Numbered from the stretch's first letter, positions 23,365-35,949 are shown. The stretch is 64,000 bases of DNA from Phaseolus vulgaris (GCF_000499845.2 NC_023759.2:33294464-33358463), one strand, 5' to 3'. A program made the numbers and translations. Notes: a model not told the origin generated them from the sequence alone.

Positions 23365-25245
23365 CTAATCTTCACGTTTTTCATCTTCCTTGCCCTCGGT
23401 CGACCCAGCCTGTTGACTCACCAAGGCCTTCATCTCGGCGATAGGCATGATCCGACTTTGGTACACTTCGTGGTCGAGGTCGAAGGCACCAGAGACTGGC
23501 GACCCCCCATAGAGCACGTGGGCCTGACGGAAAACGCGAAGGAAGCTCTGCTTCAATAACTCCTCGTCCCCAACAGCCTTGAGGGTGGCCAACTCAGTAG
23601 CCAAGGACGAGAGTTTCTCATCCCTCTCTTTGACCATTTTCTTCAGATGGGTGTTTTCAGCCACCACCCTCGCCATCTCGGCCTCCACCTCTGTCAGGCG
23701 ACGTCCAGCCATAGCAGCCGCCTGCTCAACCTTCTCCTTCTCAGCCACCTACGAGTCCAACCTCTTCGAGAGATCAGAGTTGGCAGCTAATGATTGCTTC
23801 AGGTGGCCAGACGCCTCGGCCAACTGATGATCCAACCGGGATATCTCCTCGGCATGGCGATCTCGTTCTTGACAGCCTAGCTGGATCATTACAACCAAGC
23901 AGCTCAACATCTCTAGGCCGCCTCTCAACAAGTTCGATGAGGGGACGACCTGGATAACCTCCCGAGTGGGCTCGGGAAGCGCTAGGCACACCCCTCAGGT
24001 GAACTGCATATTGCCCCCCAGAAGGGCGAGGGGCGACATCGAGACCTCCACCGTGTGCTCGGTCTCGGTTGGGCCAGTTGCCTTCGCCGCATGCTTGGAT
24101 GAGGGCGAGTCCACCTCAATCGCATCCCGACGAGGAGGCGACATCGGAAGGGTGCCAGGGGAGCGGGTGGTAGTAACAATGTTACCACCCTCCCTTGACC
24201 GTTTCATCGATTTGCTCGAAGGGTCAGCTGAGCCCTTATCAGCACGGGCATCCGAGCCCTTCGTGGCAGCCAGCGTGTCGATGCTACAATGCCCTTTTCG
24301 CTCGGCCGCCCGTTTCCTATAGGCATCCAAGACGTCAGCGCCGGTTGGTGATTCTTGCGCCATGACTTCTGCAAAAATATAACAAGTGTTAGAAGACTAG
24401 GGATAAAGACCAACCGATAACAGAAGTAAAGACTCATACCCTTAACGGATGTCCATCGTGCCAACTTGGTATAGGCACCGATCAGCCTCCTGGTGGGAAG
24501 CTTCCTCAGGAGTGCGTCAAAGAGCGAGAGAATCTCTACCTCGTCCGCACCCCCCATCAGCCTCAGCCACTCCTTAAAGTCACTCTTTAAATCTCTTGTA
24601 AGAGACAGCGAAGGAGTTGAAAAGAACACTCTCTGACTGACCGATCAGGGAGTGCCAAGAAACAGGTTGGGTGGGGTGAGAGGTATAATAGGAAAGAAAG
24701 GAAGAGGGAGAGGGGTGAAGACGCATGACATCGCACAACAGGCGAAAGGTCTGAATGAATGCCCAGGTGTTTGGATGAATTTGGGTGGGAGCCACGTTGA
24801 GCGCCCGAAGGACGCCCATTGTGAATTTGTCAAAGGGAAGAGAAACATGTAAGTTTGAAAAGAGACAAGTATACATGTAGAAGAAGGGGGGACCAATACC
24901 TGATCTCCCAAAGCAGACATTCTCGGTGGACGAGCAGGGCACAACGCTAAAGAAGCTTGAATGCCCGCTCGCCTTTAAAATTGGGCACTTATCCAAAATC
25001 CTAGCCACCTTAGAGTCTACCCAGCTATGGTCCACCAAAGGAATGCCCAGCGGGTGGGGGAAGTCCGACCGGTCAACAACATTGGCCGAATCATCCCTCC
25101 TGACTACCTCTACCTGAAGTGGCACCTCGACCACCCCGATCGATAAGGAATCAATGGTAGAGGACGAAGAAGAAGAAGAAGAAGGATGACCGAGAGGAGG
25201 GGAGGGACGATCAGAAGAAGATGTGGGTCGAGATAAGGTTGACAT
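23365..25245 (-). pseudogene. Antisense reading frame of the Tat element (aORF), with intron
   Basis: Starts at ATG 25245 (MSTLSRPTSSSDRPSPP), followed by a serine run and a domain resembling the gypsy-type 'putative transposon protein' family (Transposase_28-like), with HPLGIPLVDHSWVD and IHPNTWAFIQTF. Near 24585-24600 the frame slips by one base. An intron is well supported at 24369-24439: donor AAGG|GTATGAG and acceptor TTTTTGCAG|AAG, joining TSVK to MAQESPTG in frame. After it the frame runs to 23365 with two internal stops, TGA 23995-23997 and TAG near 23749. It ends in a coiled coil rich in E, K, A and L (about 23400-23900). Function unknown. Extra antisense frames between pol and the 3' LTR are a known trait of Tat elements. 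Confidence 0.75.
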
Positions 25246-25389
25246 AACTAACCTTATGTAAAGCATAAGATTGAGGAAAAGTAGGAGGGCGATAAATCAC
25301 TCGGTTATCAGAACACTGGACGAGATGTCACTCGGTTATCAGATCACTCACAAAGAGAAAGCACAATATCTCGACACTGTTGAGACCAC

Positions 25390-25397
25390 TATTTATA
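25390..25397 (-). promoter_or_regulatory. Antisense TATA box upstream of the aORF
   Basis: The minus strand reads TTGGGCCCTATAAATAG, with the TATA box 145 bp upstream of the ATG at 25245 and a TGGGCC (site II type) motif directly before it. The same core stands at 250-257 in the other Tat copy. A promoter for the aORF is the simplest reading. Confidence 0.55.
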
Positions 25398-25618
25398 GGG
25401 CCCAAGGACCTCAGGATGCGAAATGCCAAAATGATTTCAACCGTTAGATCTCCCAGATCCAACGTTCCATAACGCCCTGCGCCCGAAAAACTCCTCATTA
25501 ATGCGGGTCATGTCACGCTGCCTGAGGTCACATCACACCTCGGGAAGCCCAACAGTCACACACCCAAGGGAACCAACCAACATCCACTATCAAAGACTCA
25601 GCGGATACATTCATCCTC

Positions 25619-25634
25619 GAGTCTGGGAGGCAAG
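25619..25634 (+). other. Polypurine tract of the Tat element
   Basis: GAGTCTGGGAGGCAAG lies immediately before the 3' LTR. Confidence 0.7.
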
Positions 25635-26103
25635 TGTACTGGTATGGGACGAGACCGAGACTCGGTCTCCTTGACCAAGATGACTGAGACCCCCACGGAC
25701 GGTCTGGCTGACCGACACATTTAACCATTAACTCTCAAACCAAGGTCAGTGAAGCAAAATTACCATTAAGAATTAGGTAATGCAACCATAAGTGTGATCC
25801 ATTCCACTAATCAGGTCCAATAAGGTAAGCCCATTAAAATAATATAAATAGCGCACATTCCAAGAAGAAAGGTACATCATTATCACTATACACACTTGAG
25901 TGACTAACACCCTCTTTACTGACTTGAGCGTCAGAGTGCCTTCTGCAGGTACCTCCCCCATTTGGCATTCACCCGAGACTGAGAGCCGAAGGATTAGCGT
26001 GAAGACCAAAAGGATCATAGTGAAACCCTAGCAACCTGCCTGAAGGAAGGAAGAAGACGAAGCCTTCAACAGTTCTCTAGGTCCCATCTCCCTAGCAGGA
26101 ACA
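25635..26103 (+). repeat. 3' LTR of the Tat element
   Basis: 469 bp, TGTACTGG...GGAACA, pairing with 6718-7175. Followed by AAAAA (26104-26108), the target duplication. Confidence 0.9.
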
Positions 26104-26108
26104 AAAAA

Positions 26109-26399
26109 CTTCAAATCTTCTTCTCACACATTATAGTATAGATACTAGATGAATAACATTTTAAATTTAATAAACGAACATAACAATTTCAATTTAGTAT
26201 TAATAATATTATTAATAAAGAGAAAAAAAGAATAATATATTATGAATAACAACAAAATAAGTAGAGAAACAAAAAATTGATTTAATTTAATACGTTTTGT
26301 TGAACATAATTATTTCAATTGTAATATTTAATAATTATGTGACAACTCTCTCTCTCTCTTTCATTCCTTTCTCACCTTGACTGATGTCAACGAATTTTG
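26109..26399. other. AT-rich spacer
   Basis: Lies between the Tat target duplication and the next Tat pol fragment. It holds a short CT repeat near 26347-26362. I see no gene. Confidence 0.5.
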
Positions 26400-28494
26400 C
26401 TTCCTACACTCGCTGGTTTCAAACATGGACCCAAAATCGGCTGGAGCTTGTGATTTGATTGCTCCCCTGGGTTGGTATTGAAATTGAAATTCTGATCATT
26501 CGACTGTACATCCTATCATTCGTCCGACCAAGTCTGGCTTTGCTAATATTTTCATGATGGGGTAGTTGGTCCTGACTATGACCCGATGGTTCTGAAAGTA
26601 CATACGCATTCGACATTTGGTTATGACTAAGGCTAGTGCGACCTTCTCGGTCATTTGATATCGGATTTCCACACCATGTAAGACTCAACCAACAAAGTAT
26701 ACTGGTCGTTCTTCTTTTTCCACCTCATGTACCAAAACCGAGCTTACCGCCTCCTCCGAGATAGTGGGGTAAACAATTATGGGTTCCTTGGCGTTCGGGT
26801 TCCTTGGATGCGAAGAAAGCTTTTAATTGGATGAAGATTTGTTCGCATTCGTCCGTCCATTTGAACTTGGATGCTTTCCAGAGTGACTGAACAATAGGTT
26901 TAGTTTTCTCAATGAGTTTTGGCACAAACCGAGAGAGTGTCGTTAGCCATTTGAGCAGTCTTTGAATCTCCTTGAGGTTACTGGGACTTTGCATCTCGAC
27001 AATCACTCTACATTTCCCTCCTTCTACGTTGAATGCACACTTGTCGGGGTTGAGACGCATGCGATATTTACGAAGAGCTCAGAAGACTTCTTGCAAATCT
27101 TTGACGTGCTGCTTGCATGAGTCTGATTTGACGACAATGTCGTCTACGTAAACTTCAACGTTTCTCCCAATCATGTCGTGGAAGACGTAATCCATTAATC
27201 GTTGATACATGGCTCCAACGTTGTTGAGGCCGAACGACATGACTTCATAGTAAAAGTTGTTGGAATTGGTCACAAAAGTTGTTTTTTCCTTGTCCTTCAG
27301 ATGCATCTGGATTTGATTATACCCCGAGTATGCATCGAGGAAACTGAGGATATGATAACCTGCTGCTCCATTCACGAACCGATCGAAGGTTGGCAGGGGA
27401 TAAGAGTCTTTGGGACATGCTTTGTTGAGATTGGTGTAATCTACACACATTCGCCACTTACCATTAGATTTCTAGACCATGACCATATTAACCAGCCATG
27501 TGGTGTTGTGTGCCTTACGGATGAAACCAGCCTTCATTAACTTCTCAATTTCTTCTCAAGCGACCTTACACCTTTCTACCCCTAACTTTCACTTTTTCTG
27601 AGCTATCAGTCTGGCCTCTTTATAAATAGAGAGGCGATGTATAATCACATCGGGACTTACTCCAGGCATGTACATGCAATAGGTCGACATTATTGACTAA
27701 GGTTGTACTTATTGACTTACAGTTGTCCGGATATATGTCTTATGCTCACCGTCACGGAGGGGTAGAGGCTGAAGGTCTTCACCTGCTTCCATACGGGCAT
27801 CATCAAGTCGAGGGTCCAGATATATTAATGCGACCATGTGCTCTCTGGAGCGCCTGTCCCGAGAGTGTTTGTCTGGTGATCGTCCTCGCCTACTTGGGGA
27901 CTGATCGCGCAGTGATGCCTTGTATAATCGTCTGGTAGGTTCAACCTTTAGGCTAGCAACGTAACATTCGCAAGCCGTTTTCTTATCTAAGTGAACCGTC
28001 ACAATATCATCGGCCATAGATGGAAATTTCATTGCTAAGTGAGGAGTGGAAACAATCGCTTTTAAACGATTGATGGACAAACGTCCGAGCAATATGTTGT
28101 ACGAGGTGTTCGCGTCCAATAAGTATTTAATGTTTATGGTTTTGCTGAGGCATCCTTCCTCACAGGTATATAAACTAATATACCCCCTGGTGTTGTTTAT
28201 CATATGGCTGAATATTTGTTTCTAGGTTTCCCATCTTCTTGAAGGTTTTTCAATAAAGAATGTATAATGAGCTGCCCTGATCTACTAACACTTTGGTAAT
28301 GTTGAATTTACCTATCTCTACGGTAATCATCATAGGATCGTCTTGTGCTGGATCTATTGTATTGAAATCGTCATTAGTGAATGTTATTGGGGATATCCAT
28401 GGTCGTTTCTGATTTGATTTGGAATGAATTGACTAGATGACCCTGAGATGTTTCTTTCTAACCGAATTGGAGCATCCCCACTCGCGAAACCTCT
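26400..28494 (-). mobile_element. Tat-type pol fragment, minus strand, no LTRs
   Basis: Covers protease, RT and part of RNase H on the minus strand. Neither LTRs, gag nor integrase can be seen. It belongs to the same lineage as 6718-26103 but is a different subfamily judging by many residue differences. Its ends are not defined by target duplications. Confidence 0.75.
26419..28340 (-). pseudogene. Tat protease-RT-RNase H, broken
   Basis: Minus-strand order: the protease active site VLVDQGSSLYILYW near 28270-28300, then YNILLGRLSINRLKAIVSTP (27709-28203), then a linker rich in R/S/D. RT (27079-27450) has MCVDYTNLNKACPKDSYP, FLDAYSGYNQI, YEVMSFGL and the catalytic YVDDIVVKSD near 27125-27154. 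The thumb follows at 26725-27060 with LSRFVPKL, interrupted by a deletion near LNPDKCAFNVEGGKC. RNase H pieces follow at 26419-26720. Stops and frame changes separate the pieces, for example at 27061-27078 and 27450-27700. Non-functional. Confidence 0.75.
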
Positions 28495-30997
28495 AGCTAA
28501 ATTATTCAAAGAAAACTAAACTTAATTGTTATACTTTAGTTTTTTAAAACTAAATTGTTCATAAATAGACCAATTTAAACTTAAACAAGTATAACTCGTG
28601 ATATTTGAAAATATATTTAAAAAGAAAGATTTTCAGGTAACCAATTTAAATCAATTTAATTCAATGCAATTTACTCTAATTATAATACAGTTAAGTTTAT
28701 TTAAACATTTATATAATTCAATTCAATTTTACAATAACAGTTATACGAAGTTCAATTTTACACAATTCATGCACACTCCTACAATTACATCAAATCTTTA
28801 TGCAATTTAGTTGTTAAAAGATGAAAATATACGCAGAATGACGAGCTTTTTAATCTTTAAATAAAGGTGTTAAGCAATTTTCTAGCATCTATAACACAAT
28901 ATACTATCAAACCATAAAACACCATTTCGCATCGAGAAGTCTTACAGTCATATTCTTCACCTCCATCACGATGTTCTATAAGGATAAGTCTTTCCAATGA
29001 GATTTCTTAATTACTAGAGTAAACAATTCTTGCCCGTTCCCCATCTCCCTACAACTATTGACAAAAAAAACAAAACATAGTTTTGTGCAATTGCGATAAC
29101 TTTTAAAAAGAAAATAAGTGTTCCCGATTAAGGGGACCATTAGCATTAGTGCTAAGGAAAAAGGTTGTTGAACTAACCTATGGCTATGCCTATCTTAATG
29201 GACTTAGATTTTCTTATTTCGCTTTAACCTGTCCAACAGGATCATAATTACTATAATTAACTTTCGTGATATGTTTCTGCTTATGCGTAAGCCTTAATCT
29301 ACGGAGCAAAAAATGTATTTTATTACTATAAACAAGTGAAATATTTTATCAACATAACTGTATAATCACGTGGATGATTTTACAACATCTATGAGCAGTG
29401 AACTACATAATAGAGGGTACACGACGTTGGAGCGTACGACTATAATACTATTCCAAGAATAAAGAAAACATTATCATGAAATGTGGGTCTTATTATACAA
29501 TGAAACATTCTTCTTCTTCTTCGTATCTTTGTCATTATTAAAGTGATTATTAGATAGATAGAAAATATCAAACTCAACTGCTTATTTGAGAGAGAAAATG
29601 GGAAAAAAATGACGTTATGGGCTCCAAATATAAAATTATTTTCCCCCCTAAATGAGACATGCAACAATAGAGAGGGGGAAAAAAGTGAAGGTTATGTTTT
29701 TTAAAATAGACAATAATTTATGTTAGTGAAAAATGGGTTCTTTAAGTTTAATTTACTTGTAATTTATAGATTGTGTATTTTTTTTCTTTTTGAGGATATA
29801 TATATATATATATATTCTTTTTTTTTCTATTTCTATTTATACAAATAAGAAGTATATTTTCTTTTTATTTATTTATACTTCCTTGTTTCTTTCCTTTCAA
29901 TTCCCATCTTTAGTCTACTGTTAAGAAATCTCTTTCAAACAATGATTGTGTCCTACAAGACGAACAAACATTACTAAAAAAATCATTATCTTAAATTCAT
30001 GTTACTTCACTTCTGTCTCAGACAAGACTAGACAAGACTAGACAAGAATAAGAAGAACCTTAAACACATAACATTGAGTTTAACTAAGAATAAATGTAAT
30101 TTTAGTCGAGTATGTAATCTGTTTTTCTTTTTTGTGTATTCTTCTATATATACTAGAATTTTCCACCTATCTATTTTGTATTTGGTCTTGTTATTGACCT
30201 ATTTCAACAATAAAGATTAATTATTCAATATCCCTTGATTTATGCTAATGTAGAAATTAATATCCTTCAATATCGGTATCAGAAATTAACACTTTTAAAT
30301 GTCGATCTAATTATCCACCAAATAAGGCTCTATGGTACAATTTCTTACAAAGAAATAAAGTGTTATCTTAAACAATGACAAACTGTCGTTACTAATCGTG
30401 TTTATACTGAGAGTTTAAACTTTATCTAAGTCTATATTCTTTCAAGCTCAAACCTTCAAAACAACTTTTCCCGCTTCTTTTCACTTGGGTGTTAAATGCA
30501 ATGGTTTCGTAGAGTTCATGTATGAGTAATTTTAGCTATAATGTTCCCATTATGGAAGAATCAAAATCAGCAAAGGACCTGCTAGTGAAAAGTTAAATGT
30601 GCCTCTTTTTCTTGATAATTATTTTACCGGCATTTATTGTTTCTTCATCGTTCATGGGGTTAGGTTCCTCTAGGGAACTATTTTCTCTGTTATTCAAGAA
30701 TAAGGTAACTGACGTATGTCATGGTAATTAAGCATATATAATAAAATTATAAATTTATTTAGGAGGAGGAACTGAAACGGTCATTGACTCTTTTAGAGGC
30801 AGCTTGAACGACAAGAAAGTACAAGATGGAATCATGGGACACATGATTCTTATGACTAAAATAGCCTAAAAGGCCATTGCACTAGCAATTATGTGTGACA
30901 TAGCACCACGTAGTACTACCAGGGATGCTGGAAACTGAAGATGTTGGTTGATGAATATTAGAAAATCAATTTGTTGTTGTTGATGGTAGTTGGGGGG
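28495..30997. other. AT-rich intergenic region
   Basis: 2.5 kb of low-GC sequence with no supported gene. It contains a TA run at 29797-29818 and a short tandem GACAAGACTA repeat at 30022-30050. The last about 250 bp (30750-30997) probably includes the 3' untranslated region of the RADIALIS-like gene; AATAAA on the minus strand at 30754-30759 is a possible polyadenylation signal. Confidence 0.5.
29797..29818. repeat. (TA)n microsatellite
   Basis: About 11 TA units in an AT-rich context. Confidence 0.85.
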
Positions 30998-31560
30998 TCA
31001 CTGGAGGTTCAAATTCCTCAGCCTGACAAAAGGAAAATCAAATATTAGAATCAGGAAGATCGAATAAAGTTGTTGGTGTTGTTTGGTATAATTTTAACTT
31101 ATTTCTTGATTGAAAGATTATTCTTTGCCCTCTTTGATGAGTGTTGTTGTGCAATCATTGTTTTTTCTTTCTCTTAACTAGATACTCATCTCCCTCGTGA
31201 TAACTTGTTTATAAAACTGATAAGTAATACAAGTTTTTCTTAATTTATTAGATACATGTGATAATCGAAGTTAGTAACTAGTTATAATTGAAGGGAATGG
31301 TACCTTTTCTCCTCCTGATCAGAGGCTGCAGTTTTCTTGTAGTTTGGGAATGGCACTCGTCCTGACTCAATATGCTTAACATCCTGGACAAGGAGTTCGT
31401 AGTGTCTCTTGACTTCCTCTGGAGTTTTGCCACCAACAGCATGGGCAACATTGTACCAACGGTCAGGGGTGTCCTTGTCATAAACAGCTAGAGCCTTCTC
31501 AAAGGCCTTGTTGTCCTTAACACTCCATGAACCTGAGGCTGAGATTGAACTGGATGCCAT
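30998..31560 (-). CDS. RL: RADIALIS-like single-repeat SANT/MYB protein, two exons
   Basis: Exon 1 runs from ATG 31560 to 31304 and exon 2 from 31022 to the TGA at 30998-31000. The intron (31023-31303, 281 bp) has donor AAAAG|GTACC and acceptor TTTTGTCAG|G. The spliced product is 93 residues, typical for the family (about 75-100). One SANT domain occupies residues 9-65, with W12 and W35 and Y54 in the third core position, as in [22 protein letters not shown] follows and the C terminus is LRNLNLQ, which only appears after splicing. The ATG at 31560 is preferred over an upstream one at 31635 because family members begin MASSS-like. Family members act in the nucleus by competing with other MYB partners in flower and growth patterning; the role of this copy is inferred. 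No lesion is visible. Confidence 0.88.
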
Positions 31561-31695
31561 TTGTTTCAGGAAGGAAAAGAAATGAAGTTGTGAAATGGTC
31601 ACTGAGTTGGTAGCAAAGGTGTTGTGAAGGGTCAAGAGTTTGTAATGATCAGACTCAAGGAAGAGCTGATGTGTTGAGAGGTAGCAATGTGTGCT

Positions 31696-31704
31696 CCTTT
31701 TATA
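31696..31704 (-). promoter_or_regulatory. TATA box of the RADIALIS-like gene
   Basis: The minus strand reads TATAAAAGG, about 140 bp upstream of the ATG, leaving a 5' leader of about 100 bp. Confidence 0.65.
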
Positions 31705-33677
31705 AGCACAAATGGAAGGTATTAGGTAGGGTAGTGCCAGTTGGCATCAAAATCTTGCTGAAATGAAATAGAATTATTATGATTTGTCTTCTTAGGAACC
31801 ATGGAATTGAGCAGGCCCAAGAAATTGGGTAGCAGCGATGTGGGAGAATCAGTATCTTCATACAGTAAAAACCAGTGGATGTATTGAAAAGACTAGCCAA
31901 GAGCTTTTTATAACTTTTTTTTACTTGTTTATTTATGTCTACGTGTTATGAGTCAGCATTTTTGTTTTCTTTTAACCTTGAAAGATTTATGATATGCTGG
32001 ACTAAACAATTTTATAGAACTTTTAGAGAAGAAATACATATTAGTTTTTAATCAAAAGAGAAATACAGTTTTTATAAACTATATTCCTGAAACTTTGTTG
32101 AAATAAGTCGAAAACAACTTATATATATATATCCTCTAAGATTACATTGGAAATTACCTCTTTTATATAATCATTTCTAAAGAGAATAAGAAAAAAAAAC
32201 GATTTTTTATAAGTTAGTTTTAATTTATATAAAAATAAAAATAAAAATTATATGAAAATTTTAAAAATTATAATAAAAATTAGAATTAACTTTAATTATT
32301 GAAATTAATTACAATTTTTTTTTAAATTTTTATTTTAGAAGTCCTTTTTTAAATATTTTTATTGGTTCTCCCAGTATAGTTGCAGAGTGTTACGCAAGTT
32401 ATTTTCAGCATAAAATTAGTCCAAAATATTGTAATTAAGCATTTTGATTTTGACAGCCTGTGAAAAGTATTTGTAAGCTAGTTTGGTGGATGGTAATTAG
32501 TTTTGTTATAGAAGATATGAAGAGTTTAGCAAAGGGACACAATGAGGGTCTTTGTTTTAGAGAACAAACTTGGGTTGTGGTTCAAAACATAAGAACGTAT
32601 GCAGAACAACACTCTATTTGATAGGTCAGCTAATGCCTATCTTTATTTTATTCTCTTACTCGCAGGGTCTTCAGTGGGTCCAGCCTCAAATCCACTGAAT
32701 CCAAAGCTGGTACAAAAGGGAAACAAACTATGTGAAATATGTGCATAATTTGGAACCCTTGAAAAAGAAAAAAAAAGAAAAAAAGTTAAAAGTAGGGCCA
32801 AGTGTTATCCAACGGCTTGCATGTGAGTATGTGAGGACAATGTAAGTCTGTGCATGACAATTAATAGGTGTAAAAACTTCCACGCATGCCACAAAGAAAA
32901 CAACCACAATATCTTGTTCAGAACAGTTCGATTGCATATGAAAAGCTCTTGTGTTTTCATGTTGCTTGGTGGTGATCTTGTATCTGTACTTTGTCCTGAA
33001 CAACATTCCAACACTCCTGCTTGGCCAGTTGTGTTCTACAATTATTGCTGTTTTTCCTTCTTTTTTTTTACTCCGAGGAAAGGTTATTAAATAGGTGACT
33101 CACTCTTTTTAGCTGTTGGGGTCCCTCTTTTCCTTTACTTGATTCATGATTTATGACGAAGATTTTGTTTGATTTTAGTTAGATGGACAGAATTTAAATG
33201 TCGGTTAATTATGCAAATTATTAATCTGTTTTTCTAAACACCAATTACGTAAGTTTCAGCTTAAGCATTTATGTCTTTTGATTTCGTAAGAGGCATACCT
33301 TGGAGCATTGTCATGGCCATGTAGGAAACAGATGAGCATATCATTATATGCAACATCCATTATAAGCAGTCTGAAAATCATGTAACGTGCAAGTGATCAA
33401 ATAATTCCAATTATTACAACATTAAGAGGAAACCAGCATGTGATGAAGAAAAGAGGAAGCCGTTTGACCCGGAAATAAATTATAATTTTATTATTCTTCC
33501 ATTGTTCTTATGTCAAAAAATAGTTTCGTAGATTATATCACTGCATCGAATACCAACAAATGCACTACTGTTATATGTATATGAAATATCTTTCATGATA
33601 CTTTGCTTTGTCTTTTGCTGTTACCTTAGGCCAATGTCATGAAGCAAACTACATAGCTTCAGCAATTGCTCATATAC
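31705..33677. other. Upstream intergenic region
   Basis: AT-rich, with the RADIALIS-like promoter in its left part. Contains short TA and homopolymer runs (for example 32120-32131). I find no gene, RNA or transposon signature. Confidence 0.45.
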
Positions 33678-33924
33678 CCTTAAGGCCAGTTATAGTATAG
33701 GGATAATAATCTTTAGCTTCTAAGTTATGCCAAGGCTCATACAAAACAACAGGAACACTTTGGAGTTTTACCCGTTCTGGATTAGCACGTGGGTTGAGTC
33801 TTGCAGGCCATTTCATTCGTATGGCTTTTACACTTCTAGAGTAAGAACATCCACAATCATATCTTTTTAACTCATTTATCGTATGGTATTGGGCAAGAGC
33901 AAGACAATAAGGTGACAGAAACCA
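33678..33924 (-). pseudogene. Unrecognised coding-like segment, possible exon
   Basis: On the minus strand about 82 codons stay open and have gene-like composition: LALAQYHTINELKRYDCGCS, MKWPARLNPRANPERV, VPVVLYEPWHNLE and KDYYPYTITGLKG. The segment ends at a possible splice donor AAGG|GTATAT (33678/33677). I do not recognise the family. No neighbouring exon was found, so it may be an exon of an undetected gene, a gene fragment carried by a transposon, or chance. Tryptophans, prolines and tyrosines in a protein-like pattern are the main reason for listing it. Confidence 0.3.
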
Positions 33925-35949
33925 TCATTAACCTAGTTTCTATAAATGATTATAACTCTGCATTTCGAGATGACCAAACCAGAACCTTGTTCTTGAAAGG
34001 CTAATTAGTACGCCATGTTACAGGAGGAAAAATCGTCTGATTTATGGCCCACTTATTTGTTGAGTGGGGGATAACATAAAGATGTACCCTTTTGATGACA
34101 ATAAAGATAAGAAAAAATGTACCATGATGGAGGAGTAAACATTCATTTTAGTACATGAAATATTGCAAGTGTCGGTTACAAAATCCCTACTTTTGTTCAT
34201 GCATCACCCTGTAAAATCACTTGGTTTTTCCCTACTTAACTTTCTTAAACAAAATATAAAGTCAATGTTATTGTGTAAAGTGTGAAAAAGTTCTTCTGAT
34301 ATCACATGGAATTAGTCTTTGAGCTGGTAGGCAGAGAAAAACTCATGACAGAACGAAAAAAAAAATCAGAGAGCAAAATAAAAATCACAGCAATTATAAG
34401 TTTAATAGCCTAAAATTGAGCCAGGCATAATGTTGCACTAAATTTAATTATTTAGAGCTAATCATTCTCTCAAATTTAACTAATTAATTGTTGCATTTAT
34501 TTATTTCTAGAACCAGCTTTTGCAGGTTCTTTTGCCAGCCTTATGGCATGTACTCATCATATTTCCAGTTTCTTTTCAGCTATTGTACAAGATACCATAC
34601 CATTACTTTTTCCTGTTGTAATTGCTGGTTTCCAATTTCTCTTGAATTGAACTTTTTTCTTTTTGATTCATTTGTTATAATTTTCAATTTCTGACTACAG
34701 AGACATGGTGCGGAGAAGTGTTAAAAATCACAATCACTCCACACCACAAAGTGTTGAGTGTGCTACGTGCAATGAATGTGATTAGTAACGTTGTACACCA
34801 CAATTTTGAGCATACTTGATTTAGGTTTATTATTGTTTAAATAAGAAGGTAATGCATATGTGTGTGTTTGATTCGAATGAAGAATTAAAATGACTGAATA
34901 ATAGTGAAAGGGTTTGAATTTTGGAATTTGGAATAACAGTAAAGCATATAAAAGCACACCATATTTTGGTGAGGGCGGTGCAGTGATGGCATGGCTACAG
35001 GTATCAAATTGGTTTAGAGTGCCCCCTCCCTATGGAATTGTTTTGTTTGCAACATCTTGCAACTAGGCTTAGGCCTCATGAGTGTAGTATATTCGCAAGA
35101 AGAACCCAAGATTGATGCTCAATATATAGGAATTGCTTGCAATAATGGTTCATATAACAAATTTTGTACTTAACTTTATATAGTTCATAATTCTTTTCAA
35201 GATCTTTTCGATGCTGTAATGATAAGGATAGTTACCCCTTGAAAAGGATAACACATTTGTCTGTCCAACTCTTTGTAGGTGTATAATTTTGGGAAATGTT
35301 TTCATACTTTATATTTGGTTTTACATTCTTTTAAACTATTCTCTTCTTACACTATAAATTTAACTATTCATTTTAAAAATAAATTTTCTATTTTTTCGTG
35401 CTTTCTTAAATAATTAGTTTTTATATTTTATTTTCTCTTCTAGTTACACTAATCTTCATACACCACTTACAAGAATGAGATTGATTTCTTAAGAATTAAT
35501 TTTTAAATTTAAATTATTTCTCAGTCTGAGTGTTTTATTATCTTTAAATGTTAATTAAATTGTATTTTATTTTAAGCTGGACTTTAATGTGTTTTTAATT
35601 CTTATTAAATTAGCAAGTTTTGCCTTTAGTATTTATGAAAAAAATCTTTAGTCTTCATTCCTAGAAAACTGATATATTTTGTTTTATTTTTATTTTTATC
35701 TTACTATCATGTGTCACTTTGATATCCAAATAATGTGTCACTTTGATATCCAAATAATATTCCTTAGTATCTATGGTCACTATGTCAACATGTATATATA
35801 TATCTAATAAAAACTTTTACATTCCTAAAATAAATGTTGCTTATTTCTCTTAAATGAACTTTTAGAAACCAAGATAATTTATACCTCGAATGTATTTCAA
35901 AGAAAAATATTCTAAGAGATTTGTATTTAATAGGGGGTTAGATACTAGA
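33925..35949. other. AT-rich intergenic region
   Basis: No supported gene. It includes a 24-bp direct duplication (35709-35756). The rest is ordinary low-complexity plant intergenic DNA. Confidence 0.45.
35709..35756. repeat. 24-bp direct duplication
   Basis: Two adjacent exact copies of a unit beginning ATGTGTCACTTTGATATCC. Confidence 0.9.

Larger units (their letters stand above)
6718..26103 (+). mobile_element. Tat-lineage Ty3/gypsy element with two nested insertions
   Basis: The two LTRs (6718-7175 and 25635-26103) start TGTA[C/T]TGGTATGGGAC and end GCAGGAACA. The flanks match perfectly as AAAAA (6713-6717 and 26104-26108). Inside are a primer site, gag, the C-terminal end of protease, RT, RNase H, a second archaeal-type RNase H domain, integrase, tandem repeats and an antisense frame, which is the Tat-lineage order. 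Insertions at 8007-14506 and 16759-21087 expand it to 19.4 kb. Gag is truncated and pol is full of stops, so the element is dead. Confidence 0.9.

Noticed and set aside
33601..33690. Plus-strand stretch reading LGQCHEANYIASAIA as a copia RNase H remnant
   Set aside because: Too short, and the conserved SxxEAEY core is not matched; the opposite strand is more protein-like.
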